Below are positions 58,011 to 64,000 of a stretch of 64,000 nucleotides of DNA, in pieces. Positions within the stretch are counted from its first letter, which is position 1. Every line of letters begins with the position of its first letter. Made by a program: the position numbers and the translations under genes. Source of the DNA: Lachnospiraceae bacterium AF51-6-b8A (GTDB lineage Bacteria > Bacillota > Clostridia > Lachnospirales > Lachnospiraceae); NCBI GenBank assembly GCA_027682585.1, contig JAQCZH010000003.1, forward strand, positions 124,001 through 188,000, given 5' to 3'. The notes under the pieces were generated by a model that worked only from the letters and a program-made list of their open reading frames with translations, was not told the origin of the DNA and did no database searches.

Positions 58011-60710
58011 ATGGGCGAAAGCATACACAATCCGGATCAGTTGCTAAAGACAATCCAAGCCGATGAGGAAAACCGGAATAAAGGACATTTAAAAATCTTT
58101 TTCGGATATGCGTCTGGTGTGGGTAAAACCTACGCCATGTTAGAAGCGGCTCATATGGCAAAACGGCAGGGAATTGACGTGGTAGCCGGCTATATAGAAC
58201 CTCACGCACGCCCCAAAACAGCAGCTCTTTTGAATGGCTTAGAAGTTCTTCCCACAAGAGAAGTTCTCTATAAAGGTATGATACTGAACGAATTCGACAT
58301 TGACATGGCGCTGAAAAGAAAACCACAGCTTATCCTTGTAGATGAACTTGCTCATACAAATGCCGAAGGATTCCGGCATGCAAAACGGTATCAAGACATT
58401 AAGGAACTTTTGAATGCAGGGATCGATGTCTATACGACTGTCAATGTTCAGCATATTGAAAGTCTTTGTGATACAGTTGCATCTATTACGGAAATTGTTG
58501 TACGGGAACGCATCCCGGATTCTCTGTTTGATAATGCAGACCAGGTTGAATTAATGGATATTGAACCACAGGATTTGATTGACCGTTTGAATACAGGAAA
58601 TGTATACAGACAGACGCAGGCAAAACAGGCGATAGAAAATTTTTTTACAATAGAAAATTTGGCAGCTCTTCGGGAGATTGCATTGCGGCGATGTGCGGAC
58701 CGGGTGAGTATCCTCACAGAAAATGCCCGCATTAAAAATCATGGAGATTATCATACAGACGAACATATTCTTGTTTGTTTATCTTCTTCTCCATCTAATG
58801 CGAAAATTATCCGTACCGCCGCAAGAATGGCTTCTGCTTTCAAAGGAAAGTTTACGGCTCTGTTTGTAGAAACACCTGATTTTACGGTGATGAGCGAGGA
58901 AAATATAAAACGCCTTCGTTCAAATGTTCATCTTGCTGAGCAGCTTGGGGCAAAAATTGAAACAGTTTACGGAGAAGATATTCCGTTTCAGATTGCGGAA
59001 TTTGCCCGTTTGTCCGGTGTGTCAAAGATTGTGATCGGGCGAAGTTCTGCTACAAAACGGCATTTGCTCAGCAAACCGACCCTGACAGAAAAACTGATTG
59101 ATTATGCCCCGACCCTGGATGTGCATATTATTCCGGATACGATTTCTAATGCGGCAGTGTATCAGTTAAGAGGGAGCAGGAAAAAGAACCATATCGTCTT
59201 TTCTGCCACTGATACATTAAAATCTACTGCGATTCTGATTTTATCCAGTTTAGTCGGAATGATTTTCCAGAATCTTGGATTTGATGAAGCAAATATCATT
59301 ACTGTTTTTGTTTTAGGTGTTCTTGTCACTGCTGTCATCACGAAACATCAGGTATACAGCCTAATTTCCGCGATTGTAAGTGTTTTGATCTTTAATTTCC
59401 TGTTTACGGACCCCCAATTTACCTTGCAGGCGTATGATCAGGGTTATCCTGTTACCTTTATTATCATGTTTTTGGCGGCATTTTTAACCGGTTCTCTTGC
59501 TATACGGATTAAAAACCAAGCAAAACAGGCGGCACAATCTGCTTACCGTACCAAAGTGTTATTTGATACAAACCAGTTATTGCAACAGGCAAAAGATAAA
59601 AATGCAATTGTATCCACAACTTCAAATCAGCTCATTAAACTCTTGGGAAAAGATATCGTTTTTTATTTAGCTGATGGCGAAGTGTTGGATACGCCACATA
59701 TTTTTTCTGTAACTGAGGAAAATTTGGAATCGTGTATTTCCGAAAATGAAAAGGCTGTTGCCGGTTGGGTATTGAAAAACAATAAACGTGCCGGAGCCAC
59801 AACAGGAACGCTTTTCAATGCAAAATGCCTGTATCTTGCTGTTCGCAGTAGCACTATGGTATATGGAGTTGTTGGAATCGTGATGGGGAAAATACCGCTT
59901 GATCCATTTGAAAACAGTATTCTACTGTCCATTCTCGGAGAATGTGCCATGGCTCTGGAAAATGAGAAAAATGCCCGTGAGAAACAGGAGGCGGCTGTCC
60001 TTGCAAAAAATGAACAGTTGCGAGCGAACCTGCTGCGTGCTATTTCACATGATTTGAGGACACCGCTGACATCCATTTCTGGTAATGCCAGTAACCTTTT
60101 GTCCAACGGCGATTCCTTTGATAATGATACAAAAAAGCAGCTATACACGGATATTTATGATGATTCCATGTGGCTGATTAACCTTGTAGAAAACCTGCTG
60201 GCCGTAACCCGGATTGAGGAAGGACGGTTGAATCTCCGTATAACGGAAGATTTGATGGATGACGTGATCACAGAAGCGTTACATCATATTAACCGAAAGA
60301 GTGAAGAACAGCACATTTCTGTTGAAAGCAAAGAAGAAATTCTTCTTGCAAAAATGGATGCAAAGCTTATTGTTCAGGTAATCATCAATATTGTTGATAA
60401 TGCTATCAAATATACACCTAAAAACTCTCATATTGTTATTCGGACAGAAAAGCGGGGAAAACAAGCGATCGTATCCATAGCGGATGACGGAAACGGAATT
60501 GCTGATGAGATAAAGCCACGAATATTCGACATGTTCTACAGCGGTGCAAATCAAATTGCAGACAGCCGTCGAAGTTTAGGACTCGGATTATCTTTGTGCA
60601 AGTCTATTATTAGCGCCCACGGCGGAGAACTTACTGTTTCAGATAATCTGCCGCACGGAACAGTATTCACATTTACATTACCGGCAGGGGAGGTCAAAGT
60701 ATATGAATAA
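58011..60710 (+). CDS. kdpD: Sensor histidine kinase KdpD
   Basis: The 899-residue protein has the full KdpD layout. An N-terminal KdpD domain carries Walker A FFGYASGVGKTYAMLEAA (about residues 30-47) and LILVDELAHTNAEGFRHAKR, then a USP-like domain (about 250-370). Four transmembrane helices lie at about 395-500, followed by a GAF-like region. The kinase core has the phospho-acceptor in RAISHDLRTPLTSISGNASN, the N-box IVDNAIKYTP and the G-box RRSLGLGLSLCKSII. KdpD senses K+ limitation (and binds c-di-AMP in several Firmicutes) and phosphorylates KdpE. GGGAGGTGA lies upstream. It overlaps kdpE by 8 bp. Confidence 0.96.
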   Translation: MGESIHNPDQLLKTIQADEENRNKGHLKIFFGYASGVGKTYAMLEAAHMAKRQGIDVVAGYIEPHARPKTAALLNGLEVLPTREVLYKGMILNEFDIDMALKRKPQLILVDELAHTNAEGFRHAKRYQDIKELLNAGIDVYTTVNVQHIESLCDTVASITEIVVRERIPDSLFDNADQVELMDIEPQDLIDRLNTGNVYRQTQAKQAIENFFTIENLAALREIALRRCADRVSILTENARIKNHGDYHTDEHILVCLSSSPSNAKIIRTAARMASAFKGKFTALFVETPDFTVMSEENIKRLRSNVHLAEQLGAKIETVYGEDIPFQIAEFARLSGVSKIVIGRSSATKRHLLSKPTLTEKLIDYAPTLDVHIIPDTISNAAVYQLRGSRKKNHIVFSATDTLKSTAILILSSLVGMIFQNLGFDEANIITVFVLGVLVTAVITKHQVYSLISAIVSVLIFNFLFTDPQFTLQAYDQGYPVTFIIMFLAAFLTGSLAIRIKNQAKQAAQSAYRTKVLFDTNQLLQQAKDKNAIVSTTSNQLIKLLGKDIVFYLADGEVLDTPHIFSVTEENLESCISENEKAVAGWVLKNNKRAGATTGTLFNAKCLYLAVRSSTMVYGVVGIVMGKIPLDPFENSILLSILGECAMALENEKNAREKQEAAVLAKNEQLRANLLRAISHDLRTPLTSISGNASNLLSNGDSFDNDTKKQLYTDIYDDSMWLINLVENLLAVTRIEEGRLNLRITEDLMDDVITEALHHINRKSEEQHISVESKEEILLAKMDAKLIVQVIINIVDNAIKYTPKNSHIVIRTEKRGKQAIVSIADDGNGIADEIKPRIFDMFYSGANQIADSRRSLGLGLSLCKSIISAHGGELTVSDNLPHGTVFTFTLPAGEVKVYE

Positions 60711-61404
60711 GTCACTAATATTAGTTGTAGAAGATGACACATCTGTCAGAAATTTAATTACAACAACCTTAAAAGCGCACGAATACCGATATCTGACAGC
60801 GCCCAATGGTCAATCGGCAATTTTAGAAGTATCTTCACACAATCCTGACATTGTTTTACTTGATTTAGGACTTCCTGATATGGATGGTGTTGAGATTATA
60901 AAAAAAATCCGTACTTGGTCGAGCATGCCAATTATCATAATCAGTGCTCGCAGTGAAGATACCGATAAAATTGATGCGTTGGATGCTGGTGCAGATGATT
61001 ATTTAACAAAGCCATTTTCTGTTGAGGAACTGCTTGCCAGACTACGAGTCACGCAAAGAAGGTTATCGATGATGCAAAAAGTATCCCCTGCCGAAACGGT
61101 TGTTTTTGTAAACGGAAAACTTCGTGTAGATTATGTTGCGGGTTGTGCCTATTTGAATGAAGAAGAGTTGCATTTAACACCTATTGAATATAAGTTGCTT
61201 TGCCTGTTGACAAGAAATATAGGAAAAGTTCTGACCCATACTTTCATTACGCAAAGTATTTGGGGAAGTAGTTGGGATAATAATATTGCCTCCCTTCGTG
61301 TGTTTATGGCGACACTTCGTAAAAAAATCGAGAAAGAACCGAACTCTCCACAATATATCCAAACACACATTGGCGTGGGGTATCGGATGCTGAAAGTTGA
61401 GTGA
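60703..61404 (+). CDS. kdpE: Response regulator KdpE
   Basis: The 233-residue OmpR-type regulator has a receiver domain (phospho-acceptor Asp in DIVLLDLGLPDMDGVEIIKK, Lys in DYLTKPFSVEELLAR). Its winged-helix output domain includes LTPIEYKLLCLLTRNIGKVL, then SLRVFMATLRKKIEKEPNSP and IQTHIGVGYRMLKVE. It normally activates kdpFABC; here kdpC is only a remnant, so it probably controls ktrAB or targets elsewhere. GGGGAGG precedes the start, which overlaps kdpD. Confidence 0.95.
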   Translation: MNKSLILVVEDDTSVRNLITTTLKAHEYRYLTAPNGQSAILEVSSHNPDIVLLDLGLPDMDGVEIIKKIRTWSSMPIIIISARSEDTDKIDALDAGADDYLTKPFSVEELLARLRVTQRRLSMMQKVSPAETVVFVNGKLRVDYVAGCAYLNEEELHLTPIEYKLLCLLTRNIGKVLTHTFITQSIWGSSWDNNIASLRVFMATLRKKIEKEPNSPQYIQTHIGVGYRMLKVE

Positions 61405-61649
61405 ACTTCACAACACCATAGTTAAAGTTGGAATATAAATTGCAGGTTTGTATACGAGACCCGTATGCACGGTTCAATGGGAGAAGCGAGAAAATATATT
61501 CTTCCTCTCTGGAAGATTACTGGTTAACTTGAAACTAATGAAAGCGGGCTATCCGTCGATAGATATAAAGTTTATTTATTTCTGTCTATTCCGGATAAGT
61601 AAGAATAAAAAAGTAATTAGATAAATTTGAAGTTAAGGAGGTGATTTTA
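61405..61649 (+). other. Interval with a Fic-protein scrap
   Basis: Between kdpE and the flavodoxin gene a short frame at about 61522-61621 begins VNLKLMKAGYPSIDIKF, matching the conserved segment near the C-terminus of Fic/DOC proteins (LMxAGYPxIxIKF), then loses similarity. The sequence before it (ACGAGACCCGTATGCACGGT near 61455) looks like a group II intron tail or similar ribozyme relic, but I cannot confirm that. Confidence 0.45.
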
Positions 61650-62111
61650 ATGAGTCCTTTAGTTATATATTATTCATATTCAGGAATAACAAGAAGATTA
61701 GCAGAAGATATTGCGTTGATTACTGATGGAGATTTGAGAGAGCTGAAACCACAAAAGCCTTATTCATTCTCATATAATACAGCTGTAAAAGAAGTTAGAG
61801 AAGAAATTGAAAAAGGATACTGCCCACCTCTTATTCAAGGAGCGGAAACTATTGAAAATACAGAGGTGATTTTTATTGGCTCTCCTAATTGGCTTAAAAC
61901 TTTTGCCCCACCCGTGCTATCGTTTTTAAGAACGGTTGATTTAAGCGGAAAGACAATCATTCCGTTTTGCACGCATGGTGGAGGTGGTTTTGGGAGAATG
62001 ATTGAAGATTACAAAAAGGAATGTAAAAACTCAATTATTAAAGATGGGATAGCGTTAAAAGGCGATTATAGTTTTGATGAGTTAAAAACATGGTTAGATA
62101 GTAATTTATAA
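61650..62111 (+). CDS. Flavodoxin
   Basis: The 153-residue protein starts MSPLVIYYSYSGITRRLAED, the FMN phosphate-binding loop (YSYSGITR in place of T/SxTGNT), and has VIFIGSPNWLKTFAPPVLSF and IPFCTHGGGGFGRMIEDYKK around the isoalloxazine. It carries single electrons or acts as a small FMN reductase-like protein in the cytoplasm. The ATG at 61650 follows AAGGAGGTG. No redox partner gene is adjacent. Confidence 0.9.
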   Translation: MSPLVIYYSYSGITRRLAEDIALITDGDLRELKPQKPYSFSYNTAVKEVREEIEKGYCPPLIQGAETIENTEVIFIGSPNWLKTFAPPVLSFLRTVDLSGKTIIPFCTHGGGGFGRMIEDYKKECKNSIIKDGIALKGDYSFDELKTWLDSNL

Positions 62112-62131
62112 TTCGATTTTGTGAGGAAAAG

Positions 62132-62551
62132 ATGAATTATATACATGATAGAAATAGTAACATCATTTTCAGCCTTCATGACAGTAGAGTGAGTGAAATT
62201 AAATTTCATAATAAAAGATTGATATTAAAAGTCCATAAAATTTTTCAATATACAGAGAATGGGGAGAAAACATATTCGGGCGAGATATATTTTGAAAAAT
62301 GTGATGTAGATCTGTGTAATGTACTAATATTTAATAAAACCTTGGGAGAAGGACGCTTTAGCGGAAAGTCTGTTTATTTGCAGGAATTTATGGCTGATTA
62401 TGCAGACGCAGAATTTGAAATAATTACGGAAGGCTATTTTGGTAACACTACTACATATACAGGGTGGCTTTGGGAAGACAAAAAAGCTCCGGTATCAGCA
62501 ATAATGTATATTTGGAATTGCGGAGATATGGTATATAGAATTGAGGAATAA
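62132..62551 (+). CDS. Hypothetical beta-rich protein
   Basis: This 139-residue protein (MNYIHDRNSNIIFSLHDSRV...) is predicted to be mostly beta strands: SEIKFHNKRLILKVHKIFQY, CDVDLCNVLIFNKTLGEGRF and FEIITEGYFGNTTTYTGWLW. TGAGGAAAAG precedes the ATG, 20 bp after the flavodoxin. I do not recognise it; the size and the surrounding scar zone would fit an immunity-type or accessory protein. Confidence 0.6.
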   Translation: MNYIHDRNSNIIFSLHDSRVSEIKFHNKRLILKVHKIFQYTENGEKTYSGEIYFEKCDVDLCNVLIFNKTLGEGRFSGKSVYLQEFMADYADAEFEIITEGYFGNTTTYTGWLWEDKKAPVSAIMYIWNCGDMVYRIEE

Positions 62552-62744
62552 GTGCTCACTGTCAAAACTCTGCTTTAAGTTGGAAATCTCTAGAAGCAGC
62601 TATTATTATCAGAAGGCTACATTAGGGGCAGATGATAAATACCGTGAACTGCGGAGCCGGAAGAGACGCCGATTATCTATTCAGATCGGGGATGGCTTTT
62701 TCGGACATCTTAAAAACGAGATATTCTTTAAGATAGGCACCTGA
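62541..62744 (+). pseudogene. IS3/IS150-family transposase OrfB with internal deletion
   Basis: The frame starts like IS150-type OrfB (LSKLCFKLEISRSSYYYQK) and soon jumps to the C-terminal motif GDGFFGHLKNEIFFK, which in intact proteins (ESFFGHLKxE, with the catalytic Glu) lies more than 150 residues further on. Most of the DDE domain is lost. Confidence 0.65.
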
Positions 62745-62802
62745 AATTTTACAGGATGCTTTGGGAGAAGGGTATAAAAAAAGAACAGCGAGGTGATTTT
62801 TG

Positions 62803-63073
62803 TTGAATCAAGATCCTTTTAAGGAATATATAAAACGGCGTCCATGAGACCACGGAATATCTTGAGCTGTTCTTGAGAAACCTTCTGCTGAATGAGCTTC
62901 ATCCGCTTCATAACCGGACATTGCATATTAGAGGCATCTTTAAGGAATCAGAAAAACCGGACATTGAAGCCCTAAAACCGGACATTGAAGCTGTGGAAGC
63001 GGATATTAAGAAAAAGTTCCAGCCGAAAACCGTGAGCCATATTCTGAAACTTCGTGAGGAGATTACGAATTGA
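62803..63073 (+). pseudogene. Fic-family protein, internally deleted
   Basis: A TTG start after GAGGTG gives MNQDPFKEYIKRRP and a stop, like the N-terminus of Clostridial Fic proteins. In another phase the DNA then reads ETTEYLELFLRNLLLNELHP, LHNRTLHIRGIFKE, the late part of the same family. The middle with the HPFxxGNGR AMPylation motif is missing. The tail carries a short tandem repeat (KPDIEAL, KPDIEAV, EADIKK) and stops at 63073. The frame from 62873 (66 codons) might still be expressed. Confidence 0.55.
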
Positions 63074-63660
63074 GAACTGTTGATGAAGAGACAAAAAAAT
63101 ATATAGAAAGCATAGAGATCAGCGATATTCCCTGGAATAGACTGCCTACGATATACGGCAAGGCGACGGATTTTCCCAAGTACCTCAACACCCTATCTCA
63201 AATGGATAATTTGGATGATGTAATGCGTGACGGTGAGGAGATAGCCATAAATATAGAACACCAGAGCACTTTATTACATGCAGCACCTTTTGCTATGGTA
63301 TTTCTTCTCCGGATTTTCCGAAAGGCATATGAACAAAAGGGGACAAATGATATTGCAGCAATACTGTTTGATGAGCTACTGGAACTCTTCATGTATATAG
63401 CAGAGTCAATTTATGACTCCTTTGAATACGATCACGACGATCCGCTCCCGCATTTTGCCGACATGCTCAAAGAGGAGTACCTGTGGTCGGAGGAATATGA
63501 CGAGGAAGCGGATGCAGAAAGATACGAGGAAGACAAGCTCTTTCCAAACGATCTGTTCTACAGCTTTTACTACTATTCTTATAAGGTTTTGCTTTTATCC
63601 AAGCCGATAATAGAGAATTTACAGTCGGAGAAGGCGAAAAAACTGCGTTCATGGCTATAG
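63070..63660 (+). CDS. Hypothetical acidic protein
   Basis: The 196-residue protein starts at a TTG (63070) that overlaps the stop of the Fic remnant, with GAGGAGAT about 8 bases upstream, which implies translational coupling. It is strongly acidic and helical: DGEEIAINIEHQSTLLHAAP, LFDELLELFMYIAESIYDSF, and LWSEEYDEEADAERYEEDKL. I recognise no family. Following a Fic gene so closely, it might be a Fic antitoxin or regulator, or an immunity-like protein; this is inference. Confidence 0.6.
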   Translation: MRTVDEETKKYIESIEISDIPWNRLPTIYGKATDFPKYLNTLSQMDNLDDVMRDGEEIAINIEHQSTLLHAAPFAMVFLLRIFRKAYEQKGTNDIAAILFDELLELFMYIAESIYDSFEYDHDDPLPHFADMLKEEYLWSEEYDEEADAERYEEDKLFPNDLFYSFYYYSYKVLLLSKPIIENLQSEKAKKLRSWL

Positions 63661-63716
63661 AAGAATCCGACACATGTAAAGCGCGTAATTCAAAAGCGGA
63701 GCCAGTGAGGCGCTTT

Positions 63717-63869
63717 ATGGCGGACAAAATCCAGATCAGAAAAGGCAGTGTAGAGGAGACCCTGATTGTGCCGCTCTATGGGCGGAAACTGTGCGCAGAG
63801 CAATTCCCGACGCTGTATCAGGATCCATACGCCGCAAAAATATGCGAACTATCATGCAGGAGACCCTGA
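63717..63869 (+). pseudogene. N-terminal fragment of an LCM-type SAM-dependent methyltransferase
   Basis: From an ATG at 63717 the frame reads MADKIQIRKGSVEETLIVPL, then YGRKLCAEQFPTLYQDPYAA and KICE. This is the conserved N-terminus of leucine-carboxyl-methyltransferase-like (TcmP-type) enzymes, about 270 residues when complete. Seven codons later it ends at a stop, and the SAM-binding region is not found in the remaining window. Confidence 0.65.
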
Positions 63870-64000
63870 AAGAATCGCTTAATTCTTTTTTACAGAAAAA
63901 CTTTCATACTCTCAATCTACTCAAAAGCTCCTTCTTTTGTCTTAATATTTTCCCTGTCGGTTTTGACACGTCAACGATTCTCTTTCTTCTCCAATTCTTC
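63870..64000. other. Terminal 131 bp without a recognised feature
   Basis: AT-rich sequence; I see no gene, strong hairpin or repeat in it. Confidence 0.3.

Noticed and set aside
61440..61480. Group II intron tail
   Set aside because: The match is a short remembered motif (GAGACCCGTATGCACGGT) with no domain V hairpin or reverse transcriptase that I can demonstrate, so it is mentioned only as a possibility.
1..64000. tRNA, rRNA or recognised riboswitch
   Set aside because: I looked for cloverleaf-like GTTCGAATC arms and for familiar riboswitch cores in leader regions and found none that I could support by eye.

Overview
The window looks like the chromosome of an anaerobic Firmicute of the class Clostridia, most likely a Lachnospiraceae-type gut or oral bacterium. 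This rests on the gene families seen: long-form HPF, MurF/Ddl, a GGGtGRT/NifU-like pair, DUF4230, GntP/CdaR, [4Fe-4S] old-yellow-enzyme reductases, 2-hydroxyacyl-CoA dehydratases, radical SAM/SPASM proteins and Tn4451-type transposons. Ribosome binding sites are strong AGGAGG-type. The backbone from 1 to about 47.7 kb is moderately GC-rich. The right part, and the mobile island at 21-27.5 kb, are visibly more AT-rich. No rRNA, tRNA or CRISPR array was recognised.

Layout. 1-7.5 kb (mostly minus strand): Fe-S scaffold-like pair, NUDIX hydrolase, MurF, Ddl, an HTH/TPR regulator and HPF. 7.9-10.5 kb (plus strand): SDR reductase, two small HTH regulators and a Dabb-domain protein. 10.6-20.7 kb (minus strand): GH13 glycosidase, an ArsC/Spx-like protein without cysteine, a MATE transporter, a Sel1 protein, then a radical SAM/SPASM enzyme beside two tiny related reading frames and a DUF2207 membrane protein with a Cys-Ala/Gly tail. 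A YeiH transporter and a DUF4230 protein with a 28-residue membrane peptide follow. 20.9-27.5 kb: a decayed Tn4451-family mobilizable transposon (tnpW, relaxase tail fused to a DUF3847 head, tnpV, and tnpX with an internal deletion plus a frameshift). Its cargo is an HxlR regulator/cupin pair and the 'radical SAM mobile pair' cassette (MarR, A, B). 27.7-31.2 kb: MBL hydrolase, CdaR regulator and GntP permease. 31.3-34.7 kb: a GIY-YIG/DUF2075 ATPase with a MazG-like gene (possible defence pair), an ISL3 scar and a rhomboid protease.

34.9-42.8 kb is the most distinctive unit. It is one tightly packed plus-strand operon: an old-yellow-enzyme type flavin/[4Fe-4S] reductase, a CooC-like nickel-insertion ATPase, two 2-hydroxyacyl-CoA dehydratase-family subunits, their ATP-dependent activase, a 55-residue membrane peptide, and a protein resembling the middle domain of acetyl-CoA synthase. 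I read it as an uncharacterised ATP-driven low-potential reductase or dehydratase system whose maturation may borrow CODH/ACS parts. 42.8-47.7 kb is a glycan-use module (GH43-like enzyme, GPH transporter, divergent AraC regulator).

47.7-64 kb is an AT-rich accumulation zone full of scars: fragments of an iron-type alcohol dehydrogenase, DUF4379, IS30, IS21-like ends, kdpC, Fic and IS3, plus a complete IS256 element and a complete IS30-family element. Functional-looking genes there are a flavin-reductase-like (PNPOx) protein, an orphan MetRS tRNA-binding domain, two putative immunity proteins, the potassium genes ktrB/ktrA with the kdpD/kdpE two-component system, and a flavodoxin. The IS30 element splits a gene between ktrA and kdpD. 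Removing it together with one 16-bp target duplication restores a 180-codon frame exactly.
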